Assembly (NCBI GenBank): GCA_015039365.1
Contig: WION01000250.1
Span: 1 to 64,000 of the forward strand
DNA from: Amanita rubescens
Taxonomy: Eukaryota > Basidiomycota > Agaricomycetes > Agaricales > Amanitaceae
Length of the DNA: 64,000 nucleotides
Direction: 5' to 3'
The notes under the pieces were generated by a model, which saw only the letters and a program-made list of their open reading frames with translations, was not told the DNA's origin and ran no database searches. Positions 35,423-46,903 of this stretch are shown here, piece by piece. Made by a program: the position numbers and the translations under genes. Numbering within the stretch: the stretch's first letter is position 1; each line of letters begins with the position of its first letter.

Positions 35423-35955
35423 ATGTCGATCAAATTAATTATATTCTTACGCTCGTTCTTCTGTGATGGCCGCTCCTCCGCCATGGTTATCTCTCCTACA
35501 CTATCCCTACTTTAACTCCCTCGAACACAAGTGGTTTTGAGTGGAAAGAGAACCTCTATCAGCAGAGGGAAAGAAACGAAAACCGGAGGACGTTATTACT
35601 TTTCAGGTTGGACGCACACCGAATCTTTCTGTCATTACAGGCGCTGCAGACGTATGGCGTTCCTCAGTTATACGATTTCGGATGGGAAGGAAAACCGATC
35701 TGGGGCTGTGTGGGGCACGTCGTGGAATTCCGTTACTGACCATTAATGGAGACATTCAACTACTTGATACATGGGCCGCGACAAAACTGTTTAACTTGAG
35801 AGTCAAATTTTACCACTGGTTTAGAATCGTGACGTGACTTACGCGCTTGACAGGAAAGTCACTTGTTTGTCTGTTATCGAAATCCGAAGTATACTGAGGA
35901 TATCGCGTGGACCTTGAGGCTCGAGAACCCGAAGCAGGGCATTTTCGCCTTGGCG
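35423..35955 (+). pseudogene. secreted-protein family copy, broken
   Basis: Matches member 1 from the ATG (ATGTCGATCAA) through exon 2. Within the signal peptide a small insertion and deletions shift the frame and give a stop within about 33 codons. The body frame is open again from 35541 (PLSAEGKKRK, GTW-like region). The intron and exon 2 follow but carry a TGA near 35915, and the splice donor context is altered. A head-to-tail protein cannot be made. Confidence 0.85.
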
Positions 35956-36299
35956 CAGTTATGTGATGAGACGGTAGGGCCATACATTATTCGAAGATCC
36001 AGCCGTATCTAGCTCCAGCACACCCCGAGCTGAGAGTGAGTAGGCAAAGGTTGAATATCTTATGGTAGCGTTTCCATGATTGGAATTGTGCGCAACCAGT
36101 AAGACAGGTTCGCTCGCCCTCACGCCCTCGGTCCTGGATGTTACGGTAAAGTAAGACAACTGCACAACTCGTCTGATCAAAGGGATACAGCCAGCCTCAC
36201 CGTGCCAAGAGCACAGGTGATTAATGATTGCTTCGAATCTACCCATGAGCTTGAAGTGATGATCCTCCACCTGAGACCTCTCTACGCTATTAGATCACT

Positions 36300-38285
36300 T
36301 ACTATAGCACGTGAGCGCTCAGCGTAAGAATGAATGGATGCATAAGATAGGTCACGGGTGACCGCACGGATTGCACATGATTGTGCAACATAGCACCCAA
36401 CAAAGGCTGGGGTTCACTACCCAGATCACAGAAGTGTCCACCAGATACGCGTGTTGGGACCTGGAGAACAAGGCATCCTTGGGAACGCTGTCCTCGAACT
36501 ACGACCTGTTCAGCTTGACTCTGAGGAGGTACTCGACGATCGGCGTTCGATGTCCTGGTGAGACATCTATACGGATTGATATCGGTATCGACGCATCTTG
36601 TTCAGTGTTTCTGAAGAGACGATAGATACAGGGTATCACGATATATATGCTGCAAACTATCAGCGCTACCGCACCCTGGTGTTGTTAGCAGTGAGCCAAA
36701 TTAGAAACAAAAGACGAGCGCATTCACCTTGACTTGAAAGATCATTTCGGCCAATTGGTTGGGGGTATAGTACACCGAATTGCACACGACAATCGCGGCA
36801 ATAGAAGATAGGACCGAAACGCTGAAGACAGTGCGGACCAGGAATCGGCCGGTTTTGGACAGCCTGAGACCTCGTAACATATGAAGCGGGATAAAGACAG
36901 GCATCACCGATGATGGACATTTAAAATGCTCAAAAAGTTAGCTTGCGACATGGGGCGGTATAACGAGGGACATACGGACGGTGAAAAACAGTTGCTCTAC
37001 ATAGCCAGTACAAGATGGGACTGGGTGGTCTAGTCCCAACACACTCCAACACCATGACAATTATCCACATAAGAACGAACACGCAATGCTTTCCCATCGC
37101 ATCTTGCTTTGCGATCCTGTATATCGAGAACGCGACCCCAATGCGAGATGACCTGGTGATCCATAGAATATGCATATCAATGGGCTCAACGCCGTTACGG
37201 AGCCAAACGTACCAAGTGACGCATGACAGCAAAAGTCCCGCAACCCAGATACGCACTGTGAGCCATTCGGGCTCAACATTACTTCCCGGTGCTGTCAGTG
37301 TTCAATAAGCCCTGCCAGCAGGCAGAGTCCATTCTTAGGACACCCTCGTATCGATATAATGGCCGTACCCATCCACTCAAAAAGAGCCCCACATCCGAGG
37401 TCAGAGTGCATGCTGCCAATAAATCATCCCAGTAGTATTGCTTTGTCCTATAACGGTGCCCATGCCGAAAAACCGCCAGGCTTCGCAAGCAGGCGTACTG
37501 GGAGAGCGATAACTGGGGGGACAAATAGGGGACGCATCACGGTGAACCGTGAAACATTTGAACGCTAGAACCGCTCACCTCTGAGATTCATGGAACGGTA
37601 GCGCGTCCGAGTCAGCTCGCATACTTATAGTCCTATGCAGGGTATCGACAGGAAAGCGAGGACACAACCATTGAATAGAAAAATGAGGGTCGTTAGCACA
37701 ATAAGTAAATGGGCGCAAATTGTCGAACTCATGTCATGGCAAATGAATCATGATCGATACTATTTATAAAACTCCGCCTCTAACGGACGGCAAACTTTGA
37801 AAAGCCCTATCTTCAAGGTATCATCGTACATCATGCATCATGCTTAGCGCTTGGGCATTCGTGGATCAACGGTTAGACATCGATTTCGTCCCTCGCTTCC
37901 TTTACTATTTTTATGTGAATATGATGGTCAAAAAAATGTTCCGAATAAGAAATACGGTACCAGTATTAGCTGCGACCGCGGAGAAATTATATGACTGCCG
38001 TCGGAGCAACAGAACGCGATGACTGTCAGCCTGATCACGACAGGCTAAGGCACAATTTATTCGCGATTGATTATTCGCTTGATGCTATGCTAATCTATAT
38101 TTGACCTTGACCTCGTTGTCGTCCACGCAGTGACCGTGAGTCATTGCAAAAGCCACCGCTTTCCCTAGCTAGGCGTGTCTTCCGTATGTACGCCGATAGG
38201 TCAAGGCCATGAACATCGGCGACCGTAGTGGAGGCACCGACACAAGTTAGAGTTGAAATTATCAAGGAAACGTTTGGAAGACGAA
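36300..38285. repeat. 2-kb duplication, unit B
   Basis: Direct copy of unit A with many substitutions and short deletions; it contains the broken receptor gene B. Confidence 0.85.
36500..37591 (-). pseudogene. seven-helix membrane protein B, broken copy
   Basis: The exons of gene A can be traced, including the short ATG exon (37591). Relative to A and C the first helix exon lacks two bases near 37480-37490, shifting the frame before the basic loop. A 4-5 base loss after IIGDA (about 36905) shifts exon 5, and deletions trim the fourth helix and following loop (37040-37090). Individual exons still read well, so decay is recent. Confidence 0.85.
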
Positions 38286-38570
38286 GTGATACCCGCTATC
38301 TAGATACAAGATAAGAAAGGGATACGAAAGAGGCGGAAGGGCGGTTAGCCACAAGCAGCATTTTGTACCGCGCGGGCTTAGATCTAACTATGTATCGATG
38401 TCTTATCGCGATCAGATGTCACATCTCTCGTTTTAAATGTTCGTAGCTATGTGTCGTACTTATGTGCTGAGGATTTTCCTTCCTCTTTGACTATGCTCCT
38501 CCCTTCGTGCGACTGCTCGTCCACTCGAGAATGCTCCGATGGATACTACACGCTTGGACAGGCTAAGTCT

Positions 38571-39980
38571 TCACATATTTGTGGGCCTAATATCCAGTGT
38601 GCTATTAGAGCAAAAAAATAATATAAGCTGCATTCGCTTGCGCACCGTACTAGCGTCCAATGAGGGTTGCGATTCAGACAAATGTTCGCCCGAAGCATGT
38701 AATAATCCTCCAGATATCATCGCTGCGAGGTGGGCAAGAGCGAACCTTCGGGAGCGCTGCTCTCGAACTAAGGCGCGTTCAACTTGACTTAGGGGCGGTA
38801 CTAAACAATCGTCGATTGACATCCTGACTGGGGTGACTTCTATGTGGAATGATATCGGTATCGATAAATCTTGCTCGGCCCTTCTGAAGAGGCGGTAAAT
38901 GCACGGCCCCACGACGATCAGGTTGCAAACTATCAGCGACACTGCACCCTGGACAGATCGTTAACAGGGGCCAACTGTTAACAACTGGCATGCATGTTAC
39001 CCTGATCTGAACGGTCATTCCGACCACGTATATATGAGTGATTTTGTCGGGGAAGTACACCAGATTGCAGGTGGTGGTGACAATGTCTGCAGTGGCTGAT
39101 AGAACAGAAGCACTAAAGACGGCGCGAACCACGAATCGGTCGGTTCTTGGCAGCCTGAGATGTCGCAACATATGAAGCGGGATGGAGACCAGACAAGAGT
39201 CGCAGATGATGAACACTTCAAATCCTCAGAACATCAGCCCGAGCCATATTGTGATATGACGACTGACGTACAACCAGTGAAACAAAGTTGCGCTATATGG
39301 CCCATGCAGGATGGGTCCACGCGGTTCAGCTGAAGTGTTCGCTCCGCAGAGCAATGGATACACTTCAGCGTTATGGCCAAGATCCACAAAACAAGGAACA
39401 TGGAAATGAGAGCAAGGATGCAACGCCTTCTCGGCACGTCTTTCTCCGCGATCCTGAATATCGAAAACGCGACGCCAATGCGAGACGTCCTGTTCATATC
39501 ACAAGGCACCTTATCAGAGCTCAACGCAATCGGGGGACAGCGCACCTACCAATTAACAGTTGGCAGCAAAACTCCCACTATCCAGATCCGTGATACTGGT
39601 TCTTCGGGTTCGATATGATTACCTGGTACTAACAGCGTTCCATGCCCACTGTCAATGGATACCACTCATTTCAAGACACTGTGCAGGACACATACCGGAA
39701 TATATTGGCCACAGCCAAATGCTCAAAAAGAGCCCCACATCCACGAACAGAGTACATGCCGCCCAAAGATCATCCCAGTAGTATTGCTTTGTCCTATAGC
39801 GGTGTCTGAGCCGAAAAACGCCCATACTTATGGCAAGCAGATGTATTGTAGAGGTGATAGCTGGCGGAACAGACAAGCAGCCCGGGTGAACCAAGAAGCA
39901 TTTAGGAGGGTTGGATTGCTCAGGGACTCACCTCGGCGAAACATGAAATGGTGCCCCCCGAGTGGCATAGCAAGCTGCAT
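38571..39980 (-). CDS. seven-helix membrane protein C
   Basis: Six exons (39980-39932, 39860-39696, 39622-39550, 39489-39272, 39215-39001, 38948-38571; 1098 nt, 365 aa). Intron positions and phases equal those of gene A. The same blocks appear: HRYRTKQYYWDDLW, RIGVAFSIFRIAEKD, ICDSCLVSIPLHMLR, RFVVRAVFSASVLSA and IVCNLIVVGPCIYRLF. The cytoplasmic tail is complete, about 100 residues, and Arg-rich. More diverged from A than B is, so C is the older branch of the array. Probably a plasma-membrane sensor; ligand unknown. Confidence 0.78.
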
Positions 39981-40017
39981 CAGCCGCCATTAGTATTTAT
40001 ATTCCCGCATGGGGCTG

Positions 40018-40561
40018 CGGGCAGACGAGGTAGGCAGCACTTGGCATTAACGGAAACTTGAAAGAGGAAATAAATCCAACCTGCATGGAAAGGTCCAGAG
40101 CTTGGTCTATTTCATGGCACGGAAGGGACGTCACGTACTGTGTGGTTGGTAGGATATCTTTCGAAGCCGATTTGGGACGTAAAAGTCTTTAAGTGTGCGA
40201 ACCTAGGTGACTCGTGTTCAAATTCTTTATCCTTATTGATGATCGCGCGCTGAGTAGTATCTAATAATTCATTTATATCCCTATCTTTACTAGAAACATC
40301 ATGTTGAGGTACGATCGGCATCTAAAAGTCAGGCGAAATCACAACCCCTTGGTCCTACATAAGCATTACTTAGGATATATATCATAACGAACGGTCATCG
40401 GTCCCGGTCATCGGTCATCGATCATCGATCATCAGTCACCCGTGGATCAGACATAAATCACCGTCGCGCCTCATTCCACTCGCTACCGGACATGGCCAAA
40501 ATATATATTCCGAGCGTGCGATAGCGGATCCGAGTTTATATAAATTACGTATGTATTAGCC
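40018..40561. other. intergenic with short GGTCATC repeats
   Basis: A cluster of GGTCATCGGTCATCGATCATC units lies at 40393-40435 (7-bp steps). No gene seen; contains the 3' flank of the GH76 gene. Confidence 0.5.
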
Positions 40562-42499
40562 TTAATAACCTGGAATAGCGGAAACTAGCACATCCAATGC
40601 AGCCATCTGTCCCCAAGTAGTAAAAGCCATGGGAGGGCCGTGCCAATTTTCAGAATACGATGTACCACTTGCCGCAAGCTCCAAAAGGGCATTGCACTAC
40701 GGTGAAAGAAAAGTCAGGGTCAGCCCTAATGGGCTTAGTCTGCAATGAACAACGATGCAATCTCACCTGAACGTCAATATAGCTTTGAATCAAAATAGCA
40801 AAATGAGAGTATCCCGTGTTTCTCACGAACGCCTCACCCAGGCCACGTATGAAGATGGCTTAAGGGATAACAATTTCAGTCGATAAGATAATCAGGCTCC
40901 ACAATTACAAACCTTTGAATCCAACACCGTCATTGCCGCTCTCAGTGCTTGAACCTTCAGTGATAATCCCATCGCTTCCCTCCCAAGCACTCGACTTGGT
41001 CGCATTCGCAACGACTAAGGTCATCCTATCCGCCAACTCGCATATTAGTAAAATACACCTAGAAAACATATTTACTTACAAATCCTTCCACGAAGAATCT
41101 TTCGTCACACTAGTCAACACGCTCAGTCCTTCAACAAATTTGCCGGTGTTGTACGTAAACAACCACGAGGAGGGTGAGCGAGAACAATCGTCGGCGTTGA
41201 TAAAGTCCAGAGCAATATGTTTAGAATTGAGGTTGACATTCTTGATCCATTGTGCGCTGAGAATGGCTGCTTCGGTATACTTCCCCTCACCGGTATATTC
41301 AGCAAGATACGCAGAGAGCCTGTTGATCGAACGTTAGACGCGATGTTTGGCATGTAAACGTAGGGAAAACATACGTCATGTACAACCTTTCAGAAAAAAA
41401 GGAAGAAAACAACAGACGTCATCGACAAGTCTAGACCGAACTGGAATCTTGATTCTAACGTACCCAGTCGTAATAGAGTTGATGGATGTGTCACCAGAGA
41501 TAGGGCGCTGGATCGAGGCCAGTCAGTATACATATGCAATAAGCTCACATGGTCTTGACACGTACCCAAAAGACGCCTCCAGCCATAGTGTCTGAATACG
41601 CGTACAAGCATTGTTAGGAATATAAGAAGCCCTGATTTTTACAAATACGTACGTCCGGAGCAAGTCTTCGCAATAGCGAAACTTTTTGTCGAAATACGAC
41701 CAGATGCTGCATCTGCCTCCGAGATAACGCTATGCACAGCTAAGTTCGGGGAGTACGTGAAATTGAGGATATCTCACTATTTTGAAACATGCGTCCAAGT
41801 ATCAATGGCATATGTCAACATGGTGGAACCATCGTACGCTCTGTGGGCGTACAGGGCCGCTGTCGCCCACCACCTAGACTCGATGTGATTATGAAATTCC
41901 ATGATCGGTGGGAAAACTTACAGTGCATCATCATTGTACTATCCCCAAGTTGATTCAGTCTATAAGGTTATATGAAGAGTGAGCGGATGGCTTACCCTGC
42001 AATTATGTTCGTCAACTACTCTTCCCTGCTAAACATAAAGATAGACTAATAACTTACTCATACGGATCAAAGTTGGTATAAAGGCTCCACCCCTTTTTGA
42101 TGTTGTCAATGACTTGGGTCTGGTATGTCCTAGTCTTGGCGTGATAATCATGGTTCGCTATGGCGGACCAGACATTGCCAGATTGCCACCACCCGATACC
42201 TTGATGTTGCGAACCCTCAGCGTCAGTAAATTACACTATTTGGAAACTTGCCATTGAATTGAGCATCGGAAGGAGTGAGCTGCGGTAAAATGGTGTTTAT
42301 CGCGTTCCGAGAAATGGCGATACGTGTTGCAAGGGAGCGAAGGTTGGAGAAATGCTGTGAAAAAAAGGCTGAATTTCTTTTATAAGTGTGCAAGACACGC
42401 GAAACGTACTCTCCATGATAAAGGAACGCCTAGATCCTGCGCTGCAGTCAGCTGCAAAGCGCCAAGGACTAGTAGAGTAAACCCAGATAGAACGAACAT
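40562..42499 (-). CDS. secreted GH76 family protein (alpha-1,6-mannanase-like)
   Basis: Fourteen exons total 1188 nt (395 aa): 42499-42410, 42354-42252, 42199-42058, 41996, 41938-41922, 41873-41778, 41729-41653, 41591-41566, 41507-41464, 41386-41375, 41319-41080, 41025-40913, 40858-40767 and 40696-40562. A signal peptide (residues 1-20) is followed by the GH76 landmarks: IGWWQSGNVWSAIANHDYH, YNDDALWWATAALYAHRAY with the catalytic Asp pair, SKYVISEADAASG, LSAYLAEYTGEGKYTEAAIL, FTYNTGKFVEGLSV, SDGIITEGSS and NDGVGFK. GH76 enzymes cut or transfer alpha-1,6-mannan in fungal walls. Exon 4 is a single base, exon 5 is 17 nt and exon 10 is 12 nt. The intron at 42200-42251 has a GC donor (GCAAGT). Confidence 0.88.
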
Positions 42500-43423
42500 A
42501 TTGTGAGGCGAATAAAATAAAATAAATGCGAGGCCCTGCGCACGTTCAAATTTTATACTTAGGACAATTGACGCGTTCGGGGTAGACGGAGCACGGCGAG
42601 GAGTTCCCGAGTGTGAGTTGCCGTGCCTACTCCTCCTTGAGACCTCTTATGCCTGTGAAATGCCCTCATTATTGATCAACTTACAACAGAGATTAGCGTG
42701 ATTCTCATAGAACGGAAGTGATTCTTTTATACATACATCACAATCATTTGATGAAGATTATCATAAGTACGTCACATGGAAGCATACAGGTCAAGTCATA
42801 TGGCTTCGTAAGTGTCTTTCGAGGCACATGGCCTTTTAAGTTTTACCGAAGGAATAAACCGGGTGGATAATACATGTGCTGTATGTTGCCCTAGGGCATC
42901 TCAGGGCATCGAACTCAAGTCGTTCGCAAAGGTCGAGTATGATCATCACCAGGCCCGCGACTCGCGATTGCCGAGCTGAGTCGAGGCTGGGAGGGGCAGG
43001 GCAAGAGTGTGGTGTAACACGTTACACTGTCACGTACGTCGAATTTCGACGTGCCCAGTGCTGACCTTGTCCTCGATTTTCTATTCATACAAAATGTACT
43101 GTACAATGCAATATATATTGCTGTATGCATAGAGCAGGGTGCAGCAGCAAACCGGAGGGGACTATATGATGTGACATCGGGCCTAAATTAAAACAAGGAA
43201 ATAATAAAAATAATATTAAATAATAAAAAATCATAGTTGACCGTCTAGACAAAATTTTAGGAGCGGAACAGCTTGGTTACTGTTACCACGAATGTAGGAC
43301 TTCGAAGCTTGAAGTTCAGGGTTTACGCTAGGCCTTGGTCCCAATTTTGCTGAAGGAATCATGAGGTGTAAGCCATGCCGCGTGCCAGCCATATGTCTGC
43401 CTTATCGCACTCGACCCAAAACC
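42500..43423. other. intergenic, no gene seen
   Basis: Holds the GH76 promoter (left) and CDC8 promoter (right). An A/T-rich block (43186-43240) lies between. No tRNA-like cloverleaf found. Confidence 0.4.
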
Positions 43424-44411
43424 ATGATGACCAACATAAAACGCGGCGCGTTCATCGTCATCGAAGGCCTCGACCGCTCCGGAAAATCCACCCAATCCTC
43501 CGCCATCCTCGCCCGCCTCCACGAACATGGCATCCCAGCAAAGCTCATCAAATTCCCAGGTAGGTGGTACCTCCAAAACATCCTAGCTCCCCCCTTCAAA
43601 AATATCCAACCTAATCGGTTAAAACCAGACCGCACGACGCCTATCGGCAAAATGATCGATGCCTACCTCCGATCCCAGTCAGATCTAGACGACAGAGCGA
43701 TCCATCTACTCTTCTCCGCAAATCGATGGGAACTCGCGTACGTACGCCGTCCTTATCTTTTTCTCGAGAAGGCAGAAAAAAGAAACGTTTTAGGGTCCCC
43801 CTACTTGCGATCCGCGTCCTGAAATCGAATTGACATGATTATGCAGCACATCCATCCAACAAACCCTTACCGCATCCCTCGATGCAGATACAACTCCTAA
43901 ACCTACCATCCTCCTCGCTGACCGCTACGCCTTCTCAGGGATCGCCTTCTCCCACGCTAAAGGCCTCCCCTACACATGGTGTCGCGCACCAGACATCTCC
44001 CTCCCCTCGCCAGACCTCACCCTCTTCCTCGACATATCCCCCGAACACGCAAGGAAACGAGGCGGATACGGGCAGGAACGTTACGAAAAGGAAGAAATGC
44101 AAAAAAGAGTCAGAGAGGTGTTTTTGAGGATGGCGAGCGAGATGGGAGGAGGGCCCTCGACCCAGCCACCGCCACCGCCACCGCTACAACAAGTACCGGG
44201 GCCGGTGGGTTCGCTAGATCCTGTGATAGTCCGGAATCGCGGTGGCGCCGGTGATGTGGTACGACAAGATCGACCGAGGTGGATTACCATCGATGCCAGT
44301 CGTTCTATCGAACAAGTTACAAATGATATTTGGACCGCCATCGAACCACTTATACACGGTACATCCGAGCCACTCGGTCGTTTATGGACGACCGATGGTG
44401 ATTCTGGTTAG
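43424..44411 (+). CDS. CDC8: thymidylate kinase Cdc8
   Basis: Phosphorylates dTMP to dTDP for DNA synthesis. Three exons (43424-43559, 43629-43737, 43847-44411; 810 nt, 269 aa). The P-loop is GLDRSGKST at residue about 15. KFPDRTTPIG (DRX-type) is formed across intron 1. LLFSANRWEL comes next, then LADRYAFSGIAFSHAKGL, where Asp-Arg-Tyr is conserved, and a RGGYGQERYE LID region. Fungal enzymes are about 210-220 aa; this one is longer because of a Pro-rich insert (about residues 195-225) and a short tail. Upstream ATGs at 43361 are in the same frame but less likely, since the family starts at this Met. Confidence 0.93.
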
Positions 44412-44987
44412 CAGTCCCGCCGTCTTACTGTATCGATATATACACAAACTGTAGTGTTACTATCATAAAAGTCGACAGTCAAATGAGCATGTGATCAGCT
44501 TCCCAATCATCTAAATTGTCAAAGTAAAGAAGAATACAATTTACATTTCATTTCGAAAAGAAACGAGTTTATAGCCTACTCAAATATCCAAGAGACAGAA
44601 AAAGGAAGGCGCTAGTAATAGAATATATAGGTTGAATCGAATGTAAATCGGGGAGGGACAGAAGACCACTGGCGAAAAGTATGTTCCGGAACGTGGGGAC
44701 GGGGATATTGGATTGGATAACACATTCGCGATCGACATAACCTATCATCTCCTTGTAAGCTTTAAACAGCGAAAATGCTAGGGTTGAAAGGGGAAAAAAA
44801 AGGACTCAGGCACGGCAACCACGAGACGGATGGCAGTGCTGAATCCTCGGGAAAAAAAGGTGTAACAAGGTAAAAGAAAAGAAGTGATCGATGATCGCCA
44901 AAGGAAATCCAATCGTGTTCATCACCAAGAAACTTTGGACACGACTCCACCTACCGCGGTCCCATCCGTATCCCGTACCCCATCATC
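44412..44987. other. convergent 3' ends of CDC8 and UBC6
   Basis: A-rich tracts typical of 3' flanks; no gene seen. Confidence 0.4.
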
Positions 44988-46492
44988 TTAGGCGGATGAT
45001 GAGAACCTCGAGACTATTACGGCGACCGCGATCAGCACGCCCCATCGCCATTTTTCCCAAAGAAGTTGCCCCCATGCGGCCACCAACCCTGTCGGTGGAT
45101 TGATGTTCCGCGACTCTTCTACTCTTCCATTTGTATTTTGATTCACAACGGTCAACGATGTCGAAGATGGTTCCTGCTGTTGCTGTCCAGCTCCAGATTC
45201 TTCTGGTGAAGAACCCAAGAGTGATGTTCCCGATGACGTCGACTGCACGGATATGCACGGGCTCGAGAAGGATGATGTCGATGCTCCGGAAGGTAATGCT
45301 AATTTAGGAGTAGCAGTTTCTGCCAATCCTCTTTCCTTCGCGCCCATGTTAGGAAGGTCTTTTGGAAACGGTGTGCAGTACTGCGGAGAATCAAGGTAAA
45401 TCAGCACCTGCTGCGGCTCCATCGCAAGATAATATGGGTCCGAAAACGTGTTCCAAAACGGACGCTTGGCATCATTACATCAATAACACTTACCTCAGGA
45501 AATGCATCTTTAAATCGTTGATTTGTAAGATTCCAAGCGTGGCTCCGGGTGGCAAACGCGCGTTTATGTGCGTCGTTGGATGTCATAGACCCGGTAGTCA
45601 TTTCATCGGATAACATGAATGACAGTAGGCCGGTTAATCTAATAAAAGACGATGTGTAGTCAGTATCACGAGACATAACAATTCAGGGTCCAGTCCAGAC
45701 ACATTGCCAAAATGGGGATGTGTAAAAAAGGTAACATCATCAACGGCAACTTACATGGTCGCTACGCTCCAAGCGGGGTTCCACTAGAACATCAACTCAG
45801 AGTCAGTATCGGTCTCCATCGGACAAGTACAAGTGATATATGGAGGGGGGACGGGATGTCAACTCACCGTTCCCGGGTGGAAATCAGACATCGAAAAGCA
45901 AATCTTTTTGTCTGGTTGAAATCTTCCCGAGGGCGTCAACATCTGTCACAGGCAACAAGCGGTAAGCGAACCAGGGCGGAAGCGAGTAAAAAAATGACAT
46001 GACAGGGCGCCAAAGATGGTCAGAATTGAAAACATCGGGTGCCTCGGAACGAACGTACTTTGATACCTGGTGGCTTGAAAGGATACTCCGAGGGGAACAG
46101 CAACACTCCATGATACTCCCCACCTGCGTACGGCGAATCTGGCGGCCCCCGCTAAGGCAAAGAGGACATGTAAGAAGGCGGGATCACGAAAATCAAAGCA
46201 ATGTTCGACGTACGAGGATGTAGTTCCCTTTGAAACGTGCAACCGGCATGTGTAAGCGAGAGCGAGAAAGAGATTGTTTGAGACAGACGGACATGTGAGG
46301 ATGTTCTTCTCATCCGGAAGAGCCCACACGTATGGAGGTGGTTCCTTTTGCATTGTAATGTATTCTTTCGTGAGCTGGAGCGGGAAACGAAAGCGGGCGG
46401 TAGCGGTGAGTGGAGCAAAGTGATATGAGCGTGAAGCCGGTGTGAGTAGGAACAGAATAACTTACACGTTTCTGTGCAGCTTTAGATGCCAT
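44988..46492 (-). CDS. UBC6: ER-anchored E2 ubiquitin-conjugating enzyme Ubc6
   Basis: Ubc6 works with ER-bound E3 ligases in ER-associated degradation. Exon 1 is 27 nt (46492-46466, MASKAAQKR). Exon 2 contains LTKEYITMQKEPPPYVWA. Short exons follow with GPPDSPYAGGEYHGVLLFP, EYPFKPPGIK, and the active site (TPSGRFQ, then Lys-Ile-Cys-Phe-Ser followed by DFHPGTWNPAWSV). LTGLLSFMLSDE and SHAWN lead to the last exon (44988-45360s). The C-terminus is a Ser/Gln-rich linker and one hydrophobic segment (about WGVLIAVAVIVSRF), the tail anchor. The presence of the catalytic Cys within the usual insert-bearing Ubc6 context makes the call firm. Eight or more exons; some inner junctions were placed by homologue landmarks. 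Confidence 0.9.
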
Positions 46493-46903
46493 TTGGATGG
46501 AGTTCGGGTAAAGTACGGGGGTTAGAAAAGCGGATGGTGTGAGCGGGAATGAGGAGAAAGTGTGGCAGGGTAAGAGTTGATCGGTGTGGGAAAATTGGAA
46601 TCAAGTATGGAAACGGTTTCGGCCTTTTATATTACCATCTGTCACGATTTAGGCTGAAGCTAGGCCACCGTTGGGCCCTTTTGGTCCACTCGTCTGGCCT
46701 CGCGACTTAAGCTGCACAGGTTATTCAGCAGTGGGCTGCGCAGAGCTCATCAGCAGCCCGTCGATCAGCTTCGTGCACAAAATGCTGAGCTAATTAGCCA
46801 GGAATAGCCAGGAACATATACACATGTTGAGCATTCACAGCCTTCACGCTCACAATAACGACTGTGTGAAGACCGCTGGCGTTTCGTAGCACGTGTCTCG
46901 GGT
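46493..46903. other. UBC6 promoter / CWC27 3' flank
   Basis: No gene seen. AG-rich near the ATG of UBC6; tail of CWC27 to the right. Confidence 0.4.

Larger units (their letters stand above)
35180..36175 (-). repeat. segmental inverted duplication, arm 2
   Basis: Inverted copy of 26440-27600. It contains the dead secreted-protein gene and, at its right end, the reverse of the APH relic tail (a GTTGTGCAGTTGTCTTACTT-like segment around 36150-36175). It is embedded between receptor genes A and B, so it inserted before or during their duplication. Confidence 0.82.

Noticed and set aside
40393..40435. GGTCATC/GATCATC short tandem units as a CRISPR-like array
   Set aside because: No spacers of constant length, 7-bp steps, eukaryotic context; a simple sequence repeat.
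41059..41079. 21-nt intron in the GH76 gene
   Set aside because: Too short for fungal splicing; a 54-nt intron with a TACTAAT branch site ending at 41026 keeps the frame.
42890..43060. tRNA-like gene
   Set aside because: GTTCGCAAA resembles a T-arm but no matching stems or anticodon arm could be drawn.
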